From contig JBDHIW010000027.1 of NCBI GenBank assembly GCA_039587215.1, positions 1 to 22,474 of the forward strand: DNA of 22,474 nucleotides. The letters run 5' to 3'. A program made the translations under genes and the position numbers. The notes below the pieces were generated by a model. It did no database searches and had not been told where the DNA came from. It saw only the letters and a list, made by a program, of their open reading frames with translations. The DNA is from CAMYLY01 sp039587215 (GTDB lineage: Bacteria; Gemmatimonadota; Gemmatimonadetes; Gemmatimonadales; GWC2-71-9). Shown here piece after piece: positions 1 through 6,544 of the stretch; the first letter of the stretch is position 1; every line of letters begins with the position of its first letter.

Positions 1-57
1 GTCGTCTGGGTCCGCCGGGCGGAGCGCCGCATCGCCCGTGCGTCAGCAGAGTCGTGA
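1..57 (+). CDS. C-terminal end of an unidentified protein (partial)
   Basis: Frame 1 is open from the window edge to a TGA at 55-57. It encodes a basic tail of 18 residues (VVWVRRAERRIARASAES). The TGA overlaps the GTG start of the next gene in a GTGA arrangement, which recurs at other junctions in this window and supports this being a real gene end. Too little is visible to name a family. It probably belongs to the same transcript as the RidA-like gene that follows. Confidence 0.5.
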   Translation, partial: VVWVRRAERRIARASAES

Positions 58-446
58 CGCGCAGGAGCGTGCAGTCGGGGACGCCGTGGGAGCCGGTCGT
101 GGGGTATGCGCGGGCGGTACGGGTCGGCGACCGCGTGTACGTCTCCGGCACGACGGCGACTGATGCGGACGGCCACGTGGTGGGTGTCGGCGACCCCCAT
201 GCGCAGGCGCGCCAGGCGCTCGCCAACATCCGTGAGGCGCTCGAGGGGCTCGACGCCGCGATCGGCGACGTCGTCCGGACGCGGATGTATGTGGTGGACA
301 TGGCGCACTGGGACGCGGTGGGACGCGCGCACGGCGAAGTGTTCGGCGACGTGCGCCCCGCCACGTCGATGGTGCAGGTGGCCGCGCTCATCGACCCCGC
401 GATGCTGGTCGAGATCGAGGCCGAGGCAGTCGTGGCTCCCGGCTAG
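54..446 (+). CDS. RidA/YjgF family protein, variant lacking the catalytic arginine
   Basis: A 130-aa protein matching the Rid/YjgF/YER057c fold in length and layout: N-terminal GYARAVRVGDRVYVSGTTA, the central helix DPHAQARQALANIREALEGL, and the C-terminal strand RPATSMVQVAALIDPAMLVEIEA. Canonical RidA deaminases hydrolyse reactive enamine/imine intermediates using an arginine in a PARS motif. Here that position is Thr104 (PATS), so canonical deaminase activity is doubtful and the protein fits the divergent Rid subgroups. The GTG start overlaps the preceding stop as GTGA. The TAG stop at 444-446 overlaps the stop of the convergent ATPase gene. Family call is firm; biochemical role is not. Confidence 0.88.
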   Translation: MTRRSVQSGTPWEPVVGYARAVRVGDRVYVSGTTATDADGHVVGVGDPHAQARQALANIREALEGLDAAIGDVVRTRMYVVDMAHWDAVGRAHGEVFGDVRPATSMVQVAALIDPAMLVEIEAEAVVAPG

Positions 447-1306
447 GGGATCGGATCGAGCATGTCCTCGAAGCGCATGCTCTCCTGATAGAAGTACAGG
501 TCGATGTAGCCCCTCGGCCCGTTGCGGTTCTTTGCGACGATGAGTTCGGTCGCGCCTTCGACCCCGCCTTCGGGGTTGTACATCTCCTCTCGATAGAGCG
601 CGAGCGCCACGTCCGCATGCTGCTTTACGGCGCCCAGCGTTCCGAAGTCGTCGAGGGTGGGCCGCGGGTCTTCTCGGTCGGCGTCGTGGTGCGGCAGGTG
701 CGTCACCGCGAGGCAGGCCACACCCCGGTCCAGCGCCATGCGCTTGAGGGCGCGCACCGCCGCGGCGGCGTCTTCCTCCTGCGTGAGCCGCGCGCTGGGC
801 GGCGGGAGAATCTGCACGTAGTCGATGATGACGAGCGCCGGGCCGTCGTTCCATGCCGGCTGCAGCAGCTCGTCGAAGTGCTCGCCCACCATGGGGTGGA
901 TACGGAGCGGGATGTCCCGGAGCCGGATCGCTGCGGCGCCGACGGCCGAACGGGCCTCGTCGCCGAGCTTCGCCTGGCGCATCTCGTCGATCGTGACGCG
1001 CGCTTCGATGGCGACGGCCCGTTCGAGCAGCCGGTCTTCGTCCATCTCGCCCGAGAAGAATGCCACGCGGTAGCCGGCGGCGGCCGAGCGCAACGCGACG
1101 GCGAGCGCGAGCGCCGACTTGCCGGAGCCGACGTCCCCGCCGAGCAGCACGAGGTCCCGTTGGCGCATTCCGCCGCCGAGCAGTTTGTCGAGCGAGGGAA
1201 ACCCGGAGGGGACCGTGTCGGGGGCCAGTTCGCCCGCCGGCAGCGCGTCTACCTGCCGCACGAGGTGGGTGAGCGAATCCCGGGGAACGCGATCGGTCGG
1301 CTTCAT
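443..1306 (-). CDS. DnaB C-terminal-domain-like RecA-fold ATPase
   Basis: A 287-aa protein corresponding to the ATPase (C-terminal) domain of replicative helicase DnaB, without its N-terminal domain. Visible motifs are Walker A GDVGSGKS (57-64), GEM after strand 2 (86-88), Walker B LVIIDYVQ (158-165, D162), a sensor-like AVTHL (200-204), and the DnaB-like end LDDFGTLGAVKQHADVALAL, then AKNRNGPRG (258-266), equivalent to the KQRNGPTG region of DnaB. I chose the ATG at 1306 because it overlaps the stop of the upstream gene as ATGA and the residues before it are low-complexity. It could be an auxiliary helicase or a KaiC/RadA-like regulatory ATPase. It is unlikely to be the primary DnaB because the primase-interacting domain is missing. 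Confidence 0.85.
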   Translation of the reverse strand: MKPTDRVPRDSLTHLVRQVDALPAGELAPDTVPSGFPSLDKLLGGGMRQRDLVLLGGDVGSGKSALALAVALRSAAAGYRVAFFSGEMDEDRLLERAVAIEARVTIDEMRQAKLGDEARSAVGAAAIRLRDIPLRIHPMVGEHFDELLQPAWNDGPALVIIDYVQILPPPSARLTQEEDAAAAVRALKRMALDRGVACLAVTHLPHHDADREDPRPTLDDFGTLGAVKQHADVALALYREEMYNPEGGVEGATELIVAKNRNGPRGYIDLYFYQESMRFEDMLDPIP

Positions 1307-1701
1307 GGCTCTTGGTTCATCTCCTGACTGGCTTCCCGCGCCAGGCCGGCGGCCAGGAACAGCGCGTCGGCCGCCGCGGCCCCCAGCGCGTCGCGCGACG
1401 GCGCCACCAGCTGGTGCAGTGCGAGCGACACGCCGTCGGCGTGCCCCGTACGGAGCTCCCGTAGTGCGCCCATCATGCCCCGCCGCAGCGGCGGCGACAG
1501 CGAGAGACTGCTCAACCGGCGCTCGAGTTGCTCGAACCGCCGTCGGGCGATCCGGTCGCTGAGCGGGTCCGGCGGCAGCATCCCGTCGCAATATCGCACG
1601 AGTAGCCAGAGGGCGAAGGTGCCGTCCCGGATGGGTCCGCGTGCGGCGTCCGAGAGCTCCTCCAGAAGGCGGAGCTCCGCGTCGGTCAGGCGGTCGGTCA
1701 A
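1303..1701 (-). CDS. Small helical protein of unknown function, coupled to the DnaB-like ATPase
   Basis: A 132-aa protein I do not recognise. It begins MTDRLTDAELRLLEEL from a TTG at 1701, preceded at six bases by GGGAG, a good ribosome binding site; upstream in-frame sequence is not protein-like. It is predicted by eye to be mostly alpha-helical, rich in Leu, Ala and Arg, with no membrane segment, cysteine cluster or catalytic motif. Its TGA overlaps the ATG of the DnaB-C-like ATPase (ATGA), so the two are probably translated together and may be partners. It could supply something the short ATPase lacks, such as a loader or N-terminal-domain substitute, but this is inference only. Confidence 0.7.
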   Translation of the reverse strand: MTDRLTDAELRLLEELSDAARGPIRDGTFALWLLVRYCDGMLPPDPLSDRIARRRFEQLERRLSSLSLSPPLRRGMMGALRELRTGHADGVSLALHQLVAPSRDALGAAAADALFLAAGLAREASQEMNQEP

Positions 1702-1727
1702 CGCGGACTCCCGGTCGTCATGCGGCG

Positions 1728-1733
1728 AAGTTA
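1728..1733 (-). promoter_or_regulatory. Predicted -10 element for the two-gene ATPase unit
   Basis: Minus-strand TAACTT (TAnnnT) lies about 26 bases upstream of the TTG start at 1701. No clear -35 is visible. The divergent PorX-like gene has its own -10 at 1790-1795, so the 1702-1852 gap holds two outward promoters. Confidence 0.35.
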
Positions 1734-1789
1734 TTGCCCAGGTGGGGGGGCGGCCAGGAGGGGCGCCGCCGCGGCCGCACGCCCGGTGA

Positions 1790-1795
1790 TACCTT
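1790..1795 (+). promoter_or_regulatory. Predicted extended -10 element for the PorX-like gene
   Basis: TACCTT preceded by TGA gives a TGnTAnnnT extended -10, about 57 bases before the ATG at 1853. No good -35 is visible, as is usual for extended -10 promoters. The same TACCTT hexamer occurs ahead of the acyl-CoA ligase gene at 15924. Confidence 0.4.
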
Positions 1796-1852
1796 TCGAT
1801 CTGCCGTCGAGCGGGTTCGGCGGTGCACCACCGTTCTTCAGAACCGAGCGAC

Positions 1853-3415
1853 ATGCCACGGCCGCACACCATCCTCTGGGTCGACGACGAAGTCGAATCG
1901 CTCGCGGCCCACATCCTGTTCCTCCGGGAGCACGGCTACGAGGTCGAGCAGGCCGCGCAGGGGGATGATGCGATCGCGCTCCTCCGCCGGCGCGCCTACG
2001 GGGTCGTGCTGCTCGACGAGCAGATGCCGGGCAAGCGCGGGCTCGAGCTGGTCGGCGAGATTCGCGAGATCGATCCGGCGGTGCCGGTCGTCATGATCAC
2101 GAAGAGCGAGGAAGCCGGCACGATGCAGGAGGCCATCGGCATCGAGCTGGACGACTACCTGGTCAAACCGGTGAACCCCCGACAGGTGCTGTCGGTGGTG
2201 ACCAAGCTGCTCGAGGGTGACCGCATCCGGCAGCAGCGGCTGTCCCGCGACTTCGTGCTGCGGTTCCGTGAGCTGGAGCAGCGGCGCGGCGGGCATCTCG
2301 GGTGGCGCGAGTGGATCGACCTGGTAGTGGAGATGTACCACTGGGACGCCCGGCTCGGGCAGAGCGACGAGAGCGGGCTCAAGGACGCGCTCCAAGCGTT
2401 CGAGCGCAGCCTGCACGCCGACTTTGCGGAGTTCTACACGTCGAACTACCCGACGTGGCTCGAGAATCCCGAGGGCGACCGCCCGCCGCTGTCGGTCGAC
2501 GTCTGCTCGGAGTTTCTGGTCCCGCTTCTGCGAGCGCACAAGCGCGTCATGCTCGTCGTGGTCGACTGCCTGCGCCTCGATCAGTGGGAGCTGATGAAGC
2601 CGGCGGTCACGCAGCTGTTCGACCTGGAGGAGTCCCACTACTTCAGTATCGTCCCGAGCGCGACGCCGTTCTCCCGGAACGCGATCTTCAGCGGACTCTA
2701 TCCGATCGAGATTCAGGCCCGCCACCCGGAGTGGTGGGGCGAGCGGGACGACGAGAGCCTGAACGCGCACGAGGCGGAGCTCTTCGCGGAGCAGATGCGC
2801 GAGCTGATGGGTGAGGACGTGCCGACGCAGTACGAGAAGGTGGCGTCGGCCGCGGAGGCCGAGAGCCTCATCCGGCGGGTGCCGGGATACCTGGCCCGGG
2901 ACGGCGTGACGGCGCTGGTGTTCAACTTCATCGACCAGCTCACCCACGGCCGGGCCGATAGCCCGGTGCTGCTGGAGGTGGCGCGCGACTCGCAGGCGCT
3001 GCGCGCGATCACGAAGACGTGGTTCGAGGACTCGGCGTTCTACGGCGCGCTCAAGGAGGCCGAGCGGCGCGGGGTGCCCGTACTCCTCACGACTGATCAC
3101 GGATCGATCCACTGCCGCACGCCGGCGACGGTCTTTGCGAAGCGCGACGCCACCGCGAACCTGCGGTACAAGTTCGGCGAGGATCTGCGCTCGGAGGACG
3201 CCTCCGCGGCCGTGACCGTGAAGGACCTGCGCGCGTGGGGGCTGCCGAAGATGCGGCTGGGTGTGCGGCTGCTGCTCGCCACGGCCGACCACTTCTTCGT
3301 GTATCCCACCAAGCTGCGCGAGTACCAGGCGCGCTACCGCGGCGCCTTCCTCCACGGGGGGATCACCCCAGAGGAGATCATCCTCCCCGTGGCACTCCTC
3401 ACGCCACGGACCTAG
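1853..3415 (+). CDS. porX: PorX-like response regulator with PglZ/alkaline-phosphatase effector domain
   Basis: A 520-aa protein. Residues 1-120 are a receiver domain: acidic pair D11-D12, phosphoacceptor D55 in VVLLDEQMPG, switch T83 and K105 in LVKPVN. Residues 120-205 form a helical linker. Residues 210-520 form a PglZ/alkaline-phosphatase-superfamily domain with the expected metal-site residues: D238 (VVDCLRLDQWE), T271 in VPSATPFSRNAIFSGLYP, D361 and H365 (FIDQLTH), D415-H416 (TTDHGSIH). This is the PorX architecture, known in Bacteroidota for controlling type IX secretion and for phosphodiesterase activity on nucleotides. ATG 1853 is preferred over GTG 1823 because the receiver fold begins just after it. 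No cognate kinase (PorY) or T9SS gene is in view. It ends two bases before the start of the ABC gene. Confidence 0.9.
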   Translation: MPRPHTILWVDDEVESLAAHILFLREHGYEVEQAAQGDDAIALLRRRAYGVVLLDEQMPGKRGLELVGEIREIDPAVPVVMITKSEEAGTMQEAIGIELDDYLVKPVNPRQVLSVVTKLLEGDRIRQQRLSRDFVLRFRELEQRRGGHLGWREWIDLVVEMYHWDARLGQSDESGLKDALQAFERSLHADFAEFYTSNYPTWLENPEGDRPPLSVDVCSEFLVPLLRAHKRVMLVVVDCLRLDQWELMKPAVTQLFDLEESHYFSIVPSATPFSRNAIFSGLYPIEIQARHPEWWGERDDESLNAHEAELFAEQMRELMGEDVPTQYEKVASAAEAESLIRRVPGYLARDGVTALVFNFIDQLTHGRADSPVLLEVARDSQALRAITKTWFEDSAFYGALKEAERRGVPVLLTTDHGSIHCRTPATVFAKRDATANLRYKFGEDLRSEDASAAVTVKDLRAWGLPKMRLGVRLLLATADHFFVYPTKLREYQARYRGAFLHGGITPEEIILPVALLTPRT

Positions 3416-3417
3416 GC

Positions 3418-5144
3418 ATGACCACCCTGCAGCGGGCGGCCGCCGTCGTTGCCCGGTATCGCGTGCCGCTGGGCGCGGCGACCGCTGCCGCGGTCGTGGC
3501 GGCGGTGCTCGACGGGTTCGTGCTCGCGCTGCTCATCCCGTTCCTGCAGATCCTGTTCGATCCGGCGGGTGCCCAGGCGCCCGCGCCGACCGCCGTCGAG
3601 CGCGCCGTGAACTGGCTCACCGGCGGCAGTCTGCGCGGGGACGGATCGGCGGGACCGCTCGGGGCGGTCGCGCTCTTCATCATGGCGGGCGTCCTGCTCA
3701 AGAACGCCGCCCAGTTCGCGGCTGATTACGTGGGACGGGTGGTGCAGGAGGGGGTGGTGCGGGAGCTCCGCCGGGCCGCGTTCGAGCGCCTGCAACAGGC
3801 TCGGCTCGGCGCGGTGACGGCCGTGCGTCGTGGTGAGGTGATCGCGACGCTCACGGCCGACGCGGACCAGGTCGGGAGCGTGGCCGGAAGCGCGATGATC
3901 ACGGGAGTGCGGCAGGCCGGACTCGTGGTCGTGTACCTCGTAATCCTCGTGGCCCTGTCGGTCCGCCTCACGCTCGTCACCGTGGTCCTGGCGCGATGGG
4001 CGCGCTCGTTGTCGAGACACTGGACGGCGCCCGCGTGGTGCGGGCGCACGGCGGCGAAGCGGCGGAGACGTCACGCTTCCGCGCGACCGTGGATGCGTTC
4101 CGGCGCCGCACACTGGATGCGCACCGGTACGCGCTCCTTGCCGGGCCGGTGAGCGAGACGCTCGGCGCGGCCGGCATCGTCGTGCTGCTCACGGCCGGCG
4201 CCTCCTGGGCGATGGCGGGCGCACTGCGGCCGGAGGTGTTCGTGGCGTTCATCGTGGTGTCGCTCCGCGTGCTGTCACCGGTGAAGAAACTGACGCAGTA
4301 CCCGGCGCTCGTCGCTCAGGGACTCGCGGCCGGCGAGCGGCTCTTCGCGATCGTCGACCTGCCGGGCGACGAGCCGGACGCCCCCGAGGCGCGGCCGTTC
4401 CCGGGGCTGCGCGACCGCATCGCGGTCGAGGACGTGTGGTACGCGTACCGAGGCGACGAGTGGGCGCTCCGCGGGATCTCGCTGGAGATCCGCCGCGGCG
4501 AGGTCGTGGCCCTCGTCGGGCCGTCGGGCGCGGGCAAGTCCACCCTCGCCGATCTCCTGCCGCGGTTTCTGACGCCCACCCGCGGCACGGTCCGGATCGA
4601 CGGCACGCCGCTGGAGCGGGTCACGCGGGCGTCCCTCCGCAGCGCGATCGGCGTCGTGAGCCAGGAGACGGTCGTGTTCAACGACACGATCCGGGCGAAC
4701 ATCGCCTACGGCGACATGGCGGACGCGTCCGAGGCGGCCATCATCGAGGCGGCGCGGCACGCGAACGCGCACGACTTCATCCAGCGGCTGCCCGACGGGT
4801 ACGCCACGCCCGTGGGCGAGCGCGGGCATCGGCTGTCCGGCGGAGAGCGGCAGCGACTCGCCATCGCGCGGGCGCTTCTGCGCGACCCGCCGCTGCTGAT
4901 CCTGGACGAGGCGACTGCCCATCTCGATGCGGTGGCCGAGCGGCTGGTGCAGGAAGCCCTCGAGCGACTGTTCGCCGACCGCACGGTCCTCGTCATCGCG
5001 CACCGACTCTCGACCGTGCGGCGCGCCGACCGGATCGTCGTGCTCGACGGCGGGCGGATCGTCGAGGAGGGATCGCACGACCGCCTGCTCGAGACGGACG
5101 GGCTGTACCGGGAGCTCTACCGACTCCAGCTCACCGGCGCCTGA
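3418..5144 (+). pseudogene. MsbA-type ABC exporter (fused TMD-NBD), broken by internal deletion and frameshift
   Basis: Reading from ATG 3418, the first frame encodes a normal exporter TMD start (about 191 residues, TM helices at roughly 15-40, 85-105 and 160-185) up to LTLVTVVLA near 3993. Homology then resumes in another frame from about 3996 (MGALVVETLDGARVVRAHGGE) to 5144. By comparison with MsbA, some 24 residues between these blocks (the segment after TM4, usually VLAP to the NTMG-like position) are missing. The lesion therefore looks like a deletion of about 70-79 bp, of length 3n+1. The downstream part keeps two TM helices and an intact ATPase: Walker A GPSGAGKS, Q-loop SQE, signature LSGGERQR, Walker B LLILDE, and H-loop IAHR. 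Family function would be export of lipid or another hydrophobic substrate. Either a recent pseudogene or an assembly gap; both halves keep clean coding character. Confidence 0.85.
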
Positions 5145-5157
5145 CCGCGATCAGGCG
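5138..5157. terminator. Bidirectional terminator-like hairpin containing both stop codons
   Basis: Perfect 7-bp inverted repeat CGCCTGA / TCAGGCG (5138-5144 and 5151-5157) around a 6-base loop. The TGA in the left arm is the stop of the ABC gene. The TCA in the right arm is the reverse complement of the TGA stop of the convergent patatin gene. There is no T-tract on either side, so intrinsic termination strength is uncertain. Confidence 0.45.
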
Positions 5158-6041
5158 AGCGCGGCGGTGATGCCGTTGGGCACCCGGTAGCGCACGACCC
5201 CGGCGGCGTCGGATGCCGGAACGGCCTCCGGCGTGGTGAAGGCGCTGCTCGCCACGGCGTGGCCCTCGTTCACCAGGTAGTCGTTGGCGGTGAACGAGAA
5301 GAGCCCGAGGTGCTCCACGCGCGGACTCAACAGCAGCATCGGCGGCGACGTCCAGTGCCGCAGCGACCTGTCCCGCATGGTCTCCATGGCGATCTCGATC
5401 GCGCGGGCGTACAGTGCCGCGAACCCCACCTGCGACATGTCCTCCCGGTGCGGAACGGACCGGCCCACGTCGACCGCGATTACGAGGTCGCGCTCCCAGT
5501 GTGCCACGATCTCGAAGGGCAGATTGGAGACCGAGGCACCGTCCGCGAAGTGCCGGCCCCGAAGGGCCTGGGGCGGCAGATACCCGGGTAGGGCGCACGA
5601 TGCATACACGGCGTCGGCGACGAGCACGTCGTCGAAGCCCGGCGCTCCCCACAGCACTTGTTCGCCGGCATTGAGGTCGACGGTGTTGACGCGCAGCGGA
5701 ACCCGAAGCTCGCCGAACGTCGTGTCGCCGAGCAGTCCGCCGATCAAGTCGCGCAGCGGTTCGCGCCGATAGAGCCCCGGCGCGCGCATGCGCTGCAGCG
5801 CCATGTTGCGGTGCGCGACCCGGAACAGGTCGCGGCGCGTGACCGCGAGGGCGAGCTCCTCCAGTTCCGACGCCGACGTCCCCGCACACCACGCCGCGCC
5901 GACGAGCGCGCCGATGCTCGATCCCACCAGTTCCTGCGGCAGGCTGTCGGTCTCTTCGATGGCTTTGAGGACGCCGATGTGCGCCAGCCCCTTGATCCCG
6001 CCCCCGCCCAAGACGAGCGAGTACCGTCGATCCCGTAGCAT
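5151..6041 (-). CDS. Patatin-like phospholipase (RssA/YchK type)
   Basis: A 296-aa cytosolic-type patatin. It has the oxyanion loop GGGGIKG (12-18), nucleophile elbow GSSIG (40-44, catalytic S42), and the dyad aspartate in DGA (D167), followed by SNLPFEI. These are all the residues needed for a Ser-Asp lipid acyl hydrolase. There is no signal peptide or transmembrane segment, and no C-terminal POTRA or surface-antigen domain, so it is not an autotransporter-type patatin such as PlpD. I chose ATG 6041 over ATG 6071 because GGGGAG lies just upstream of it and the extra ten residues are not conserved in character. It is convergent with the ABC gene, with six bases between them, and divergent from the HIT gene. 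Substrate unknown; membrane phospholipid is the family expectation. Confidence 0.88.
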   Translation of the reverse strand: MLRDRRYSLVLGGGGIKGLAHIGVLKAIEETDSLPQELVGSSIGALVGAAWCAGTSASELEELALAVTRRDLFRVAHRNMALQRMRAPGLYRREPLRDLIGGLLGDTTFGELRVPLRVNTVDLNAGEQVLWGAPGFDDVLVADAVYASCALPGYLPPQALRGRHFADGASVSNLPFEIVAHWERDLVIAVDVGRSVPHREDMSQVGFAALYARAIEIAMETMRDRSLRHWTSPPMLLLSPRVEHLGLFSFTANDYLVNEGHAVASSAFTTPEAVPASDAAGVVRYRVPNGITAALA

Positions 6042-6071
6042 CCCTACTCCCCTCGCGTTGTCCCCGTACAC

Positions 6072-6077
6072 AACTTA
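6072..6077 (-). promoter_or_regulatory. Predicted -10 element for the patatin gene
   Basis: Minus-strand TAAGTT (TAnnnT), preceded by TG, lies about 30 bases before the ATG at 6041. No convincing -35 is visible. The gap to the divergent HIT gene (6042-6114) is only 73 bases. Confidence 0.35.
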
Positions 6078-6114
6078 CAGACGACGACGTCCTGTTCGGA
6101 ACGGGAGGCGACGG

Positions 6115-6537
6115 GTGGACTGCATTTTCTGTGCGATCGCGGCGGGAGCGGCGGAGGCGAGCCCGGTATTCGAGGACGAGCGTGTCATGGCGTTTCTGGA
6201 CATCAACCCCATCCATCGGGGGCACCTGCTCGTGGTTCCCCGGGAGCACGTCACGGACCTCGCGGGCTGCCCGTCGGACCTGGCGGGGCACGTATTCGCC
6301 GTGGCGGGGCGCCTCGGTCCGTGCGTCGTGCGGGCGGTCGGGGCGGACGGATTCAACGTGTGGACGGCGAACGGGAGCGCGGCGGGACAGGAGGTGTTCC
6401 ACCTGCACCTGCACATCCTGCCGCGGTTCGACGACGATCGATTCGGGCTGCGCTTTCCGAAGTCGTATCCGCAGGCGGCGGACCGCGGGGAACTCGACGC
6501 ACTCGCGTCGAGCATCGCAAAGGAACTGGCGCGCTAG
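6115..6537 (+). CDS. HIT family nucleotide hydrolase/transferase
   Basis: A 140-aa histidine-triad protein. The triad is HLHLHILPR (96-104), with H98 as the expected nucleophile. CIFC near the N-terminus (3-6) is the usual zinc-binding pair of HinT-type proteins. FLDINPIHRGHLLVVPREH (27-45) is the standard nucleotide-binding core. These enzymes hydrolyse nucleoside phosphoramidates or dinucleoside polyphosphates. GTG 6115 is preceded at six bases by GGGAGG (6103-6108), which fixes the start, and the CIFC motif follows at once. The TAG stop overlaps the stop of the convergent tyrS by CTAG. Confidence 0.92.
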   Translation: MDCIFCAIAAGAAEASPVFEDERVMAFLDINPIHRGHLLVVPREHVTDLAGCPSDLAGHVFAVAGRLGPCVVRAVGADGFNVWTANGSAAGQEVFHLHLHILPRFDDDRFGLRFPKSYPQAADRGELDALASSIAKELAR

Positions 6538-6544
6538 GGCGCGC
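6529..6544. terminator. GC hairpin over the HIT/tyrS shared stop
   Basis: GCGCGC (6529-6534), a TAGG loop and GCGCGC (6539-6544) form a 6-bp stem exactly over the overlapping convergent stops. It may act in both directions. There is no T-tract and GCGCGC is self-complementary, so chance is possible. Confidence 0.3.

Noticed and set aside
1838..3355. 505-codon open frame on the minus strand opposite the PorX-like gene
   Set aside because: It is an antisense shadow: Arg/Leu/His-rich with no motifs, while the plus strand carries intact receiver and PglZ domains.
443..3415. PglZ-domain protein plus helicase-like ATPase taken as a BREX or Pgl phage-defence system
   Set aside because: The PglZ domain is fused to a receiver in the PorX manner, the ATPase is DnaB-like and divergently transcribed, and there is no PglX methylase, BrxC/PglY or Lon-like gene.
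4316..5078. Minus-strand frames opposite the ABC ATPase domain
   Set aside because: They are antisense shadows of the intact Walker A, signature and Walker B coding sequence.
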